From positions 620,001 to 684,000 of the forward strand of contig CAXXFB010000001.1 of NCBI GenBank assembly GCA_963674545.2: DNA of 64,000 bases. The letters are read 5' to 3'. The notes beneath the pieces are model-generated. The model had not been told where the DNA came from and made no database searches. It worked only from the letters and a program-made list of their open reading frames with translations. Source of the stretch: JABGQS01 sp963674545. Lineage in GTDB: Bacteria > Bacillota > Clostridia > Christensenellales > SZUA-584. Each line of letters starts with the position of its first letter. The stretch's first letter is position 1. The position numbers and the translations under genes are program-made. This document shows, piece after piece, positions 41,350-50,812 of this stretch.

Positions 41350-44316
41350 TCAATCCTGTGCTATTGCATCATCAAGCATGCTTTTCTGTTCAGCCGAAAG
41401 GTTGAAAGTTGCTTTTAGCTGAGCAACAACATCCTGATTTCTCGTTCTTGCAAACTTCCTCATGTTTTCAACGTTCGCCTCCCAGTTAGACACCGTGCCG
41501 CCGAAAGTTTCTCTTTCAGCAGGTATCTCATCTGCAATAAGGCTTGCCTGATGGTCTATTTCAGCAAGTACTCTGTCTGTATCATAAACCTCGTCCATCG
41601 TCCAGGCAAAGCGTTCTATAAACTCGTCAAACCATGGTTTGTAATCAAGAAATCCGTTCAACAGCGATGAGCCCGCCTTGGACATATCCATACGCCATTT
41701 CAGCGTTTGATGCCCCGTCGGGTCTTCCACCACTCTGAATGTCCAGCAGAAGTCATAGAATATCTGCTTCCACTTACCGTCCGGCAATATCTGATAATAC
41801 TCAAGGTTCCCATAGTCGGAGTTCGCTATCCATATCTGGTTTATCATTAGATCCATGAAGCTGTCGGTATCAACATACTGAGCCACGTAGTCAAAGTTTT
41901 CTTTTACCGACATATCATGACTGTCAACAAAGCTGATGATCTCGCCATATTCCTTCTTGGAGCCTTGCAGCAAACCCGACGATCCCTTCATTATGTTCAT
42001 GTTGTCCGGGTCACTCACTCCTTCGTGCTGGGCAATGAAATCCTCGTTGCGCTTCTCCTGCATATAGTAAACGCCCCAGTATTTCCCGTTTATATACAGT
42101 ACATACGGCCTCATAGCCTGGATTATAAAATTAAAGCCCTGCCCTTCAACAAGTGAAAGTATAGTTGCTTCTTTTATCTTCGCCGCATTGGAATCTTGTC
42201 CACCCTGCCTAAGCTGTATAGACTGATATTCCGTAAAAGGCCTGTTGTCAAAGAACGCATATCTCATAACACCCGTGCCGTATTCACTTCTTGCGAATAT
42301 CGCAAACGATTTTTGCTCATGGTCTCTGGAATAGCCGCCCTGTATCCTTATGCCTATGTTCTGCGCAAACACCTGCTGTCCGTTCTCATCAAAAACTTCG
42401 AACGATGCAGGCCGCTCCGCTTCCTGTCCGGACGCCGAATAGTTTGCGTCTTTATAATGCCCGGGGCTGCCGGCAATTTCTACAGCGTTCGGCCCCAGCA
42501 TATATATGCCTGTCTGCGGATCAAACAAATAGTCATTCTCTGTCACAACCGACAACAACGGCAGGCTGTGTGTTTCGCCTATAAAATATGTATTAGTGCT
42601 TATCTCGCTCTGTATGAAACCGTCCTTATACGTTCTTGCACGTATCATACCCGTCTGCGGTATGCTTATCGGCCCCGAATACAGGCTGTCATTCTGCGTC
42701 GGCTCGCCGCCGTCCAGCGTATAATATATCTTTGCGTCCTCTTCTGAACACGACAGCGAAACCTCAACTGCGCTGTCATAGCTGCCCGCAGCAGTCCCTG
42801 CCTGCGGCGCTGCCAGCAGTCCGGAATATGCGTTTGTATTAGCAGTACCCGGTGTTGCATCCTCAAAGTAGAAAAGCTCATTCCTGCCCTCCTGCCTTCC
42901 TATGGATATATCGTGTGGCGCATATGTAAGTATCAGTCTGTCCTGCAGCACTCCCTGCGGGTCATACAGTGCAACAACTTCTCCGTCGCCGCTAAGGCGG
43001 AAGTTTGCATGCAAATAATTAAACTGTGCATCCGTTTCAGTGTCGCCAGACGCCATAACCACCAGGTATTGTCCTGCACCTATGGTTTTTCCGTCAAACT
43101 TGAATTTTGAAGGGTTGTTCTGGTCGTCGCTAAGGCTGTATCCGGTAAGGTCAACATCTGTGTCTCCCCTGTTGTAAAGCTCTATCCAGTCGTAATACTC
43201 TCCGTCTGCTTCCTCCAGCACGCTGCCGTTTGAAACCATTGCTTCGTTTATAACGACCTGTCCCGTTGAAACAACATTGGTTTGCATAAAAGAAGCAAAG
43301 CCGTCAGATGTGTTTACCAATCCAGGAGTCGGCTTTCCTGTAGCTTGCCATTCGTCCGTATAGGTTCCATCCTGCCCTATGACTCTGGAATATGACCAGT
43401 CGGTATCGATTTCCCGTAGCGTCACGCTGTCTGCAATCAGACCAAAAGGATTAGAGAGCACCACTGTCTCTTCAAGCGAAGATATCCTAAAGCTTGCCTG
43501 CAAGTCCCCGCCTTCAGAATACTCTGCCCCTGAAGCGAATATCAGCAGATACTGTCCCGGGTCAATCGAAACCTCCGGGAATGTCCATTTGCCAATGTTG
43601 TCGATATCATCAGAAAGCTTGTAGCCGTCAAGGTTTACGGTTGTGCTTCCTTCGTTATATATTTCGATATAATCGTTGAATTCTCCGTTAGCATCAGCGA
43701 TAGTCGTCCTGTTCTGCGACATCACTTCCGTTATTATTATCATTTCATCATCGGTTTTTCTGCTCTCCATAAATGCCGCAACACCTGCTTCATCATTAGA
43801 AAAACCCGGTGATGGTTCCATAGCCATCCACTGACCATCGGCACCCCTTCCAACAGATATACCAGTGATCTGGTCCTCATATTCAACTGAATCCACCGGT
43901 GTGCCCATAGTGTCAGAAAGGTATACCCCGCCTTTTTCTGAACTTAGTTTAAAACCGGTATGATAAAAACCGGAAGTTTGCGATGATGCGCTGGCGGCAA
44001 ATACTACTAAATATCCGCCCGGCTCCATAGTAACATCCGGGAATGCCCATTTTATATTAGTGCTGTCGTCCGAAAGGCCGTATCCGTAAAGGTTCACGGA
44101 ACTGTCCGTTGGATTGTACAGCTCTATCCAGTCGCTGTAGTCACCGTTTCCGTCCGCTATGGTGCTTTTGTTAGACGCCATAAACTCGTTAATGATGACA
44201 GACCCGCCGTCCTCCGCTTGTTCTTCTTTTTCTGCGTTAAGACCGTATATCAGAAGACCGGCGAATAATACAGCTGTCAGCAAACCTGCAATGATATTTC
44301 GGACTCTTTTCCTCAA
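41350..44316 (-). CDS. CotH kinase-family protein with three lamin-tail domains
   Basis: This 988-residue exported protein has a signal anchor (residues 8-25), then three lamin-tail (LTD) domains, each opening with a VINEFMASN- or ITEVMSQN-type strand and a DWIELYN turn. A chitobiase/CHB_HEX-type domain follows (VSLSCSEEDAKIYYTLDGGEPTQNDS), then a CotH kinase-like domain (GIRIQGGYSRDHEQKSFAIFARSEYG ... FMDLMINQIWIANSDYGNLEYYQI ... WKQIFYDFCWTF). CotH kinases phosphorylate spore coat proteins in Bacillus; the target here is unknown. It has its own promoter and leads the cluster with VTC and DUF4956. Confidence 0.9.
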   Translation of the reverse strand: MRKRVRNIIAGLLTAVLFAGLLIYGLNAEKEEQAEDGGSVIINEFMASNKSTIADGNGDYSDWIELYNPTDSSVNLYGYGLSDDSTNIKWAFPDVTMEPGGYLVVFAASASSQTSGFYHTGFKLSSEKGGVYLSDTMGTPVDSVEYEDQITGISVGRGADGQWMAMEPSPGFSNDEAGVAAFMESRKTDDEMIIITEVMSQNRTTIADANGEFNDYIEIYNEGSTTVNLDGYKLSDDIDNIGKWTFPEVSIDPGQYLLIFASGAEYSEGGDLQASFRISSLEETVVLSNPFGLIADSVTLREIDTDWSYSRVIGQDGTYTDEWQATGKPTPGLVNTSDGFASFMQTNVVSTGQVVINEAMVSNGSVLEEADGEYYDWIELYNRGDTDVDLTGYSLSDDQNNPSKFKFDGKTIGAGQYLVVMASGDTETDAQFNYLHANFRLSGDGEVVALYDPQGVLQDRLILTYAPHDISIGRQEGRNELFYFEDATPGTANTNAYSGLLAAPQAGTAAGSYDSAVEVSLSCSEEDAKIYYTLDGGEPTQNDSLYSGPISIPQTGMIRARTYKDGFIQSEISTNTYFIGETHSLPLLSVVTENDYLFDPQTGIYMLGPNAVEIAGSPGHYKDANYSASGQEAERPASFEVFDENGQQVFAQNIGIRIQGGYSRDHEQKSFAIFARSEYGTGVMRYAFFDNRPFTEYQSIQLRQGGQDSNAAKIKEATILSLVEGQGFNFIIQAMRPYVLYINGKYWGVYYMQEKRNEDFIAQHEGVSDPDNMNIMKGSSGLLQGSKKEYGEIISFVDSHDMSVKENFDYVAQYVDTDSFMDLMINQIWIANSDYGNLEYYQILPDGKWKQIFYDFCWTFRVVEDPTGHQTLKWRMDMSKAGSSLLNGFLDYKPWFDEFIERFAWTMDEVYDTDRVLAEIDHQASLIADEIPAERETFGGTVSNWEANVENMRKFARTRNQDVVAQLKATFNLSAEQKSMLDDAIAQD

Positions 44317-44351
44317 AAATATATCTCCCGCAAGAAAAAATTTACTTTAGC

Positions 44352-44380
44352 ATTTTAACATGTATCGCTCTTAAATACAA
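44352..44380 (-). promoter_or_regulatory. Promoter of the CotH-VTC-DUF4956 operon
   Basis: Minus strand TTGTAT (44380-44375), 17-base spacer, TAAAAT (44357-44352). Confidence 0.65.
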
Positions 44381-44535
44381 CTTAAGAATTTCATACAGAT
44401 ATTAACAATAGATAAAAAGCTCTTTGAAATACTGTATTCTCATACTTAGCATCCAGCCTCTTTCTCCAATACATATAATTACATATGTGCATTTCATTTC
44501 CGAGTTCTGATGAACCCAAACCATTTTCGCTGACG

Positions 44536-45888
44536 TCAGCTATAGAACTTTTTTAAGCTTGTTTTTGCCTCGGCTGTTATTCTCTCTTCGTCAACACTTA
44601 CAAGCTTTCCGCCGTCCACAACTATCCTTCCGTCTACAACAGTGCAGTCCACACTGCCTTTAAAACCAACTGTGCCCAGCATGGATTTTGCGTCAAAATC
44701 CGCTCCGACAAGTTCTATTCGGTCTGTGCTCACCATAAAGCAGTCGCCCGCACAGCCTTCCTTAAGCTGCCCTATATCGTCTCTGCCCAGCACTCTGGCG
44801 CTCCCTCTTGTGGCGATTTTCAGCATATCATAGCCCGACGGTGCCTGTTTGCTGGAATTAAGCCGGTGAAGCAAGAACCCTACTCTTATCTCCTCCAGCA
44901 TATCAGAGCCATCGTTGCTTGCGCTGCCGTCCACTGCCAGCCCCACGGGCACTCCTTTTTCCAGCATCTGCGGTATCTTAGCTATCCCCGAAGACAGCTT
45001 CATATTCGATATCGGACAGTGCGCAACGCCTGTCTGCGTCTTTGCCAGATAGTCTATCTCATCGTCGTTGAAATATATACCGTGTGCAAACCAAACATCG
45101 CTGCCCGTCCAGTTTAGATCCTGCATCACTTCCAGTGGACGCTTGCCGTACTTTTCAATCATGAAACGCACTTCATCATTAGTTTCTGCAAGATGTGTAT
45201 GCAGGCGCACTCCGTACTGCCTTGCAAGAGCTGCGCTGTCTATCATAAGCTCATCCGTAACACTGAACGGCGAGCACGGTGCAAGCGCTATGCGTCTCAT
45301 AGACAACTTCGAAGGATCATGATACTTTTCAATCAACCGCTGTGAATCTTTCAGTATATCGTCAATCGTCTGTACGACGCTGTCCGGCGGCAGTCCGCCG
45401 TCCTTTTTACTTAGCGACATGCTGCCTCTCGAAGCGTGCATCCTTATCCCCAACTCCTGCGCAGCCTCGAACTGTGTGTCAATTAGCTTATCCGCACCCT
45501 TGGGGAAAACATAATGATGGTCAAAACAAGTGGTGCACCCCGTTTTCAGAAACTCTCCCATACCGACCATCGAAGTCGCCCTCACCCATGTTTTGTCAAG
45601 ATTCTTCCATATCTCATAAAGCTGAGTAAGCCAGTCGAAAAGCTCTAGGTTCTGCACCTGCGGCAGGTTTCGGGAGAATATCTGATACAGATGATGGTGT
45701 GAGTTAATAAGTCCCGGATACATTACCATGCCTTTCGCATCATAAACGCTATCAGCCTCTTTGTTCTCTTTGCCGATATAATTAATTTCTCCGTCCGTAA
45801 TTAACATGTTGACATTATTGAAAACATTGTAGCTATCATCACACGTGACCATCGTTCCTATGTCTTTAATGAAAAGGCTTGCCATCAT
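44536..45888 (-). CDS. Amidohydrolase, 8-oxoguanine/guanine deaminase-like
   Basis: This 450-residue metal-dependent deaminase is of the AtzB/TrzN/SsnA-type family. Metal ligands are in PGLINSHHHLYQ, LRLHTHLAE-type RLHTHLAETNDE, VWFAHGIYF and VGLAVDGSASNDG. The early block FSRNLPQVQNLELFDWLTQLYEIW is characteristic of the 8-oxoguanine deaminase-like branch, but the real purine or aminohydrolase substrate is uncertain. SD AAGGAG lies upstream; either of two adjacent ATGs could serve. It follows the esterase gene by 30 bases. Confidence 0.85.
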   Translation of the reverse strand: MMASLFIKDIGTMVTCDDSYNVFNNVNMLITDGEINYIGKENKEADSVYDAKGMVMYPGLINSHHHLYQIFSRNLPQVQNLELFDWLTQLYEIWKNLDKTWVRATSMVGMGEFLKTGCTTCFDHHYVFPKGADKLIDTQFEAAQELGIRMHASRGSMSLSKKDGGLPPDSVVQTIDDILKDSQRLIEKYHDPSKLSMRRIALAPCSPFSVTDELMIDSAALARQYGVRLHTHLAETNDEVRFMIEKYGKRPLEVMQDLNWTGSDVWFAHGIYFNDDEIDYLAKTQTGVAHCPISNMKLSSGIAKIPQMLEKGVPVGLAVDGSASNDGSDMLEEIRVGFLLHRLNSSKQAPSGYDMLKIATRGSARVLGRDDIGQLKEGCAGDCFMVSTDRIELVGADFDAKSMLGTVGFKGSVDCTVVDGRIVVDGGKLVSVDEERITAEAKTSLKKFYS

Positions 45889-45918
45889 CGTCTCCTTCCA
45901 TAAGCTTATCTGATGCCG

Positions 45919-46878
45919 TCAGAGCTGGGCCAGGAACTCATAAGCTATGTCATTCTGCCCCTGAAATGTCTCATGTCCGTAGTCGGGGTATATTATCATT
46001 TCCTTTACGGATTCTATCTTATTGTAAGCAGCAAATTGCGTACTTGGCGGGCAAACGTCATCCATCAGCCCTGTTATCATGAGCACCTTTGCTTTTATCC
46101 TGTGCACTATATTCTGCAGGTCTATGTAAGAAAGTGTCTCGAAAAGTTCATCTTCCTTTTCATGCCTTGGGTCAAACATCCTAAAATAATCTTTAATCTC
46201 TTTATATGCTCTTTCTGCAAGGTCCATTTCCCACACACGCTTATAATCACACAAGAACGGAAATTGCGGAACGGCAAGCTTCATCTCCGGTACAAGACTT
46301 GCGCATGCAAGCGTAAGCGCACCTCCCTGGCTTCGTCCTTTGCAACCCACACGTGTCTCATCCACCCAGTTAAAGCCCATAACGAGATATGCCAGCTGTG
46401 CGGCATCAAGGAACATCGCCCTGTAGAAAAGGCTCTCAGGCCCGTCCTCCACCCCCCTAACTATATGCCCGTATATAGAGCTGGCACCACTGCTTGAATC
46501 ATCACGGGAACGTCCGCCCTGTCCGCGGCAGTCCATAGAAGCAACTGTATATCCCATAGCTACGTAAGGCAGTTTATCCGTCCAGTCTCCGCTGTTGCCT
46601 TTATAGCCGTGGAATTCCACCACAGCGGGATTCTTGCCCTTCGGCTGCTTGGGAGTCAGCAGTTTTGCGTATATCCTTGAGCCCCCGATGCCTGTAAAAT
46701 ACATATCATAGCACTCTGCCACAGGCGAAGAGAACTCCGCAGGTTCAATACTTAAATCAGCATCTATACTCTTCATTTCTTCAAGCGAGCGGTCCCAAAA
46801 CTCATCGATATCTGCAGGTCTAGGGCTCCTGCCCATATATTCCTTCAGTTCATCAAGCGGCATGTCTATCAGCGGCAT
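45919..46878 (-). CDS. Acetyl xylan esterase / cephalosporin-C deacetylase (CE7)
   Basis: From the ATG at 46878 (MPLIDMPLDELKEYMG; SD TGGAGGTG) this is a 319-residue CE7 alpha/beta hydrolase. The family signatures are the RGQ motif in DCRGQGGRSRDD, the nucleophile elbow GRSQG, and the C-terminal catalytic HE in YGHET. It has no signal peptide, so it deacetylates imported acetylated sugars or small xylo-oligomers in the cytoplasm. It is in a possible operon with the amidohydrolase. Confidence 0.9.
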   Translation of the reverse strand: MPLIDMPLDELKEYMGRSPRPADIDEFWDRSLEEMKSIDADLSIEPAEFSSPVAECYDMYFTGIGGSRIYAKLLTPKQPKGKNPAVVEFHGYKGNSGDWTDKLPYVAMGYTVASMDCRGQGGRSRDDSSSGASSIYGHIVRGVEDGPESLFYRAMFLDAAQLAYLVMGFNWVDETRVGCKGRSQGGALTLACASLVPEMKLAVPQFPFLCDYKRVWEMDLAERAYKEIKDYFRMFDPRHEKEDELFETLSYIDLQNIVHRIKAKVLMITGLMDDVCPPSTQFAAYNKIESVKEMIIYPDYGHETFQGQNDIAYEFLAQL

Positions 46879-47067
46879 ACAACACCTCCACAAATAATAT
46901 AAACTAATAATAAATCATTTACTGCTCGTTTACAACCGCATTTCTGCATGATGTAAATTTGTTACAGGAGTTGCGCATTTGAGCATACTATGATAGCATT
47001 TCTACCAAATGGTAAAAGAGCCCCGCACTTCACACAGGCAAAAAACTATTTTACCACAAGGAAGTTT

Positions 47068-48471
47068 ATGAAATTCTCGCTTGGCAAAGAGATTGACGCA
47101 ACCAAAGGCAGCCTTACGAAAAACCTTTGGAAAATGTCCTGGCCTCTCATAATCATCAACCTGATACAGGTGATATACAACCTAACAGACACATTCTGGG
47201 TAGGTCAGCTTGAAGACAGCGCAAACGCAATAGCAGCTGTTTCTACCAGTTTTTCAATAGTGTTCGTTGTCGTTTCGTTTGCTATCGGCTTAAACGTTGC
47301 AACTGCAGCTCTCGTTGCTATGTATTACGGAGCAAAAGATCAGAAAAACCTTGAAGCAGCATGTTTCACTTCGATAATACTGATAGGCAGTGTTGCACTC
47401 GTTTTCGCAGCAGCGGGCCTTATTTTCCGCCGACAGTTGTTAAATCTCATAAATACTCCCCCTGAAATATACGAATATGCACTTGAATACTTCACTATTA
47501 TAATTTCCGGCGTTGTATTTGCTTTCATGTCGTTCGTTTTCTCAGGCATACTGCGTGGCGTCGGCGACGTTATAACGCCAATGATAGTCGGCGTTGTTTC
47601 CGGTTTGTTGAATATGGCTCTTGACCCCTTTATGATATTTGGCTGGGGTCCGTTCCCGGAATTGGGTGTTGCAGGTGCCGCATATGCCACAATCATCGCA
47701 CGAGCACTCATGGCTCTTTTCCTTGCATGGCTGGTTTTCTCCGGCCGGCATCAGCTAAAACTGCAACTGCGCCATCTTAAAGTGCACTGGCATATCGCAA
47801 AGAAGCTTATTAAAATAGCTATACCGGCAAGTATATCGCAGGTCACGCTCTCGCTGTCAGGGTCAGTACTTTTTTCAAGGGTCAATATGTTCGGTGCAAC
47901 AGCAAGCTCTGCCTATAGCCTTGGTACCAAGCTCGATTCGCTCATTTTCCTTCCGGGCATGAGCCTTTCGCAGGCAGCAGCAACTATAGTCGGTCAGAAT
48001 ATAGGAGCCGGTGAGAAAAAGCGTGCCTTCATAGGCGCGCGCACAGCTATCTTCCACAGCGGGCTCATTACACTTACTCTTAGCACACTTCTATTTCTGT
48101 TCCCAACTGCGATGTTCGACTTTCTGTTTGCAAACGCAGGAGCAGATGTGATATCTCTTGCAAGAAGTTATGTAATGATCATAAGTTTCGGATACGCTTT
48201 CCTTTCTGTACGAATAACCATAAACGGCGTATTTCAGGGTTCTGGCGCTTCAGTGCATCTTATGGTAATGACGATAGTCAGCCTTCTGCTTCGTGTAGGG
48301 CTCGGGTACGCTTTTTCCTATACAGCTCTCGGAATAAGAGGACTTTTCCTAGGCATATCGATATCTTTTGCAATAAGCTCCATTATCATGTTCATAGTTT
48401 TCTCCAGAGGCGGCTGGCAGCATGTAGACCTGATTAAGAAAAAGGAACCAGCCAAAGAAAGTGTTTCTTAA
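47068..48471 (+). CDS. MATE family efflux transporter
   Basis: This 467-residue protein has twelve membrane segments in two homologous halves. The ATG at 47068 (MKFSLGKEIDATKGSLTKNLWKMSWPLII) is chosen for SD AAGGAAG; a longer frame begins at 46990 without one. The sequences TDTFWVGQL and SLGTKLDSLIFLPGMSLSQAAATIVGQNIGAGEKKRA mark the NorM/DinF-like group. It probably exports toxic compounds or metabolites with Na+ or H+; the substrate is unknown. It is transcribed alone and ends at a terminator. Confidence 0.92.
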   Translation: MKFSLGKEIDATKGSLTKNLWKMSWPLIIINLIQVIYNLTDTFWVGQLEDSANAIAAVSTSFSIVFVVVSFAIGLNVATAALVAMYYGAKDQKNLEAACFTSIILIGSVALVFAAAGLIFRRQLLNLINTPPEIYEYALEYFTIIISGVVFAFMSFVFSGILRGVGDVITPMIVGVVSGLLNMALDPFMIFGWGPFPELGVAGAAYATIIARALMALFLAWLVFSGRHQLKLQLRHLKVHWHIAKKLIKIAIPASISQVTLSLSGSVLFSRVNMFGATASSAYSLGTKLDSLIFLPGMSLSQAAATIVGQNIGAGEKKRAFIGARTAIFHSGLITLTLSTLLFLFPTAMFDFLFANAGADVISLARSYVMIISFGYAFLSVRITINGVFQGSGASVHLMVMTIVSLLLRVGLGYAFSYTALGIRGLFLGISISFAISSIIMFIVFSRGGWQHVDLIKKKEPAKESVS

Positions 48472-48482
48472 ATCGCAATATA

Positions 48483-48516
48483 AAAGCAGAGAGCTTATGT
48501 GCTCCCTGCTTTTTTT
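48483..48516 (+). terminator. Terminator after MATE gene
   Basis: AAAGCAG-A-GAGC-TTATGT-GCTC-C-CTGCTTTTTTT forms a two-step stem (48483-48510) with a T-run. It may also serve the converging lipoprotein gene. Confidence 0.75.
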
Positions 48517-48528
48517 GTATCAATGTTA

Positions 48529-49332
48529 TTATTCGGCAGGTTTTTCTCCCCAGCTTATCGCATATCCATATTCGCCGCAATCAAAATCCCTTACCTGTTC
48601 TTTAGTTAGATACCCGACGATATCCCAGCCCCTCAGTTCAACAAACAGCCCTTCCTGCTTCAGTCTCTGTGTTTCGCTCTGAAGGAGACTATACAGCTGT
48701 TCCAGATATTCATCAGACTTAGTCCACTCATCATATGCCTGCTGCGCAGCGTTCACTTTATCCCTTGCCTCTTTCCATGCTGCTATAACGTCCTCTGTCT
48801 GTGCGTGTTCATAATAGATGTCAAAATAGTCAAAAGGATTGTGGTTGTCCCACCCTTGTGCCTGCTCTTCTCCCCTGTCCTGCGCAGCCTTCATCTGTGC
48901 ATCAAGCCCGGGATAAACATCCTGCAGCCATACTTCGTAAGCATCGTAATACGCTTGCATTTCCGGCACCTTGTCCCACTCTTTATACTGCCTGCCTTCA
49001 TATTCGAAGTCTTTATCAAGATTGAAACAGGCGCCCAGCTTAACATAGAAATAAGCGTCTTTGTTGCCAAGGCTGCTAACAGAATTAGTTACGCTTTGTG
49101 TCAGCACTGCTTCGCCCTGCTGCGGTTCAAGTTCCTCTTCAGCAGCACTGTCGCCATAAATCAACTTTTCACCTGCAACAGCGTCTTCAAGGCTGCCTTC
49201 CGGCTGTTGTGTCTGTACGTTTAAATCCGGGCTTTGGTTATTATCCATATCGCTGGAATAGTCCGGTAAAACACCACATGCCCCGGCAAACAGCATAAGC
49301 GCTGCCGATAATACTACTATTGCTTTTTTCAA
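48529..49332 (-). CDS. Lipoprotein of unknown function
   Basis: This 267-residue protein starts with TTG at 49332 (SD GGAGGG) and has a lipoprotein signal ending in LFAGAC. A Gln/Asp/Ser-rich linker (residues 20-60) precedes a helical, aromatic- and acid-rich domain (KDAYFYVKLGACFNLDKDFEYEGRQYKEW ... NHNPFDYFDIYYEHAQTEDVIAAWKEARDKVNAAQQAYDEW). I do not recognise the domain. It is convergent with the MATE gene. Confidence 0.8.
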   Translation of the reverse strand: MKKAIVVLSAALMLFAGACGVLPDYSSDMDNNQSPDLNVQTQQPEGSLEDAVAGEKLIYGDSAAEEELEPQQGEAVLTQSVTNSVSSLGNKDAYFYVKLGACFNLDKDFEYEGRQYKEWDKVPEMQAYYDAYEVWLQDVYPGLDAQMKAAQDRGEEQAQGWDNHNPFDYFDIYYEHAQTEDVIAAWKEARDKVNAAQQAYDEWTKSDEYLEQLYSLLQSETQRLKQEGLFVELRGWDIVGYLTKEQVRDFDCGEYGYAISWGEKPAE

Positions 49333-49424
49333 GATCTTACCCTCCAGTTAAAAACTTATGTCGCTATCTAAGACGTCAGAAAACCGCAAATAGTTCCTTT
49401 CGCATTCTAAATACTACCAGATTA

Positions 49425-49453
49425 TTGCGTTTACTTCAAGAAAGATGTAAAAT
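49425..49453 (+). promoter_or_regulatory. Promoter of glutathione peroxidase gene
   Basis: TTGCGT (49425-49430), 17-base spacer, TAAAAT (49448-49453), 27 bases before the ATG. Confidence 0.55.
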
Positions 49454-49479
49454 ATTATTTAGAAAGGACGGTGCTGATA

Positions 49480-49953
49480 ATGACAATCTATGATTTTACA
49501 GTTAAAAATAACAAAGGCGAAGACGTTTCACTCTCAGAGTATAAAGGCAAAGTCCTTCTCATAGTGAACGTAGCTAGTAAATGCGGTTATACGAAGCAGT
49601 ATTCCGGCCTGCAGGCGCTGTATGGAAAATATAAGGACAAAGGCTTTGTAATACTCGGTTTCCCCTGCAACCAGTTTGCTAACCAGGAACCGGGAACAGA
49701 TGCAGAGATACTTTCCTTTTGCCAGGTAAATTTCGGGGTGACATTCCCCCTGTTCAAAAAAATCAAAGTGAACGGTAAGGACGCAGACCCGCTTTATGTT
49801 TATCTTAAAGAGCAGGCAAAAGGCAACCTTGGCAGCGCCATAAAGTGGAACTTCACCAAGTTCCTTGTTGACCGGGATGGTAACGTGCTGGATAGGTACG
49901 AATCTAAAACCACACCGGAAGAACTCGACAGTATAGTGGCCGATTTGCTTTAG
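49480..49953 (+). CDS. Glutathione peroxidase family protein (cysteine type)
   Basis: This 157-residue thioredoxin-fold peroxidase reduces hydroperoxides. The catalytic residue is cysteine in NVASKCGYTKQ, not selenocysteine; partner Gln and Trp are in FPCNQFANQEPG and IKWNFTKFLVDRDG. Bacterial members of this kind usually take electrons from thioredoxin. The ATG at 49480 follows SD AAAGGA; a GTG at 49471 is also in frame. It has its own promoter and terminator. Confidence 0.92.
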   Translation: MTIYDFTVKNNKGEDVSLSEYKGKVLLIVNVASKCGYTKQYSGLQALYGKYKDKGFVILGFPCNQFANQEPGTDAEILSFCQVNFGVTFPLFKKIKVNGKDADPLYVYLKEQAKGNLGSAIKWNFTKFLVDRDGNVLDRYESKTTPEELDSIVADLL

Positions 49954-49983
49954 TGAACCGCATAAATAACTAAAACGACTTAA

Positions 49984-50015
49984 GCCTCCGGCTGGTTTAC
50001 AGCCGGAGGCTTTTT
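49984..50015 (+). terminator. Terminator after peroxidase gene
   Basis: Perfect 11-base stem GCCTCCGGCTG/CAGCCGGAGGC (49984-49994 with 50000-50010) followed by TTTTTAT. Confidence 0.93.
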
Positions 50016-50158
50016 ATATCATCACCAGCAGCAGTGCGATATAGCAAATACAATATTTGTCTTTACTTATAACATTTTATAATAAATAATAGTTCTGTGG
50101 CTTTACTCTTTACAACTTCATTACATCTATACATTAGAATGCTATACGGAGGTCTGTT

Positions 50159-50806
50159 ATGGCTAGAATACTAATTGCAGAAGACGACAAAGCTATCAGC
50201 GAACTCGTTGACAGAAACCTTACCCTAGTCGGGCACAGCTGCATTCAGGCTCACTGTGGAACAGAAGCGATCGCAGCGCTCGATACTCACGAGTTTGACC
50301 TTTTGATACTGGATATAATGCTTCCGGACATAAGCGGCTTCGATATAATTAAGCAGTCTGGTGGCACAGCGGTAATTTTTCTTACAGCTCGTGATGCAGT
50401 TCAGGACAGAGTCCACGGCCTTAACCTAGGTGCAGACGACTATATAATAAAGCCTTTCGAGATTTTAGAGCTTCTTGCACGTGTGCAGGCTGTTTTGAGA
50501 CGCACTAAAACGGACGATGAACCGCTTGTTCTCGGAAATGTAACCGTGGATTTCCCAGCCAGAAAGGTGTATCAAAGCGGAGTGCTGACCGAGCTTACTC
50601 CTCAGGAGTTCGAGCTTTTGCAGATACTCGTTCTCAACCGCAACATAGCCCTTTCACGCAGCATACTTTTAGAGCTTGCATGGGGTTTTGACTACTACGG
50701 CGACACACGGACAGTAGACGTACATATTCAGAAACTTCGAAATAAGCTAGGCTGGGAAGATTGCATCAAAACCGTATATAAAGTCGGATACCGTTTGGAG
50801 GTCTAG
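50159..50806 (+). CDS. OmpR/PhoB-type response regulator
   Basis: This 215-residue regulator has a receiver domain with the acidic pair EDD, phospho-acceptor Asp in FDLLILDIMLPDISG, Thr in FLTARDAVQDR and Lys in DYIIKPFEI. A winged-helix domain follows (LTPQEFELLQILVLNRNIALSRSILLELAWGFDYYGDTRTVDVHIQKLRNKL). SD GGAGG precedes the ATG. It is followed 6 bases later by its histidine kinase. Target genes are unknown; the third gene of the set is a candidate. Confidence 0.95.
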   Translation: MARILIAEDDKAISELVDRNLTLVGHSCIQAHCGTEAIAALDTHEFDLLILDIMLPDISGFDIIKQSGGTAVIFLTARDAVQDRVHGLNLGADDYIIKPFEILELLARVQAVLRRTKTDDEPLVLGNVTVDFPARKVYQSGVLTELTPQEFELLQILVLNRNIALSRSILLELAWGFDYYGDTRTVDVHIQKLRNKLGWEDCIKTVYKVGYRLEV

Positions 50807-50812
50807 TTTCTA

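Noticed and set aside
44525..44545. GCTGACGTCAGC palindrome at the amidohydrolase stop as a terminator
   Set aside because: No T-run follows it on either strand.
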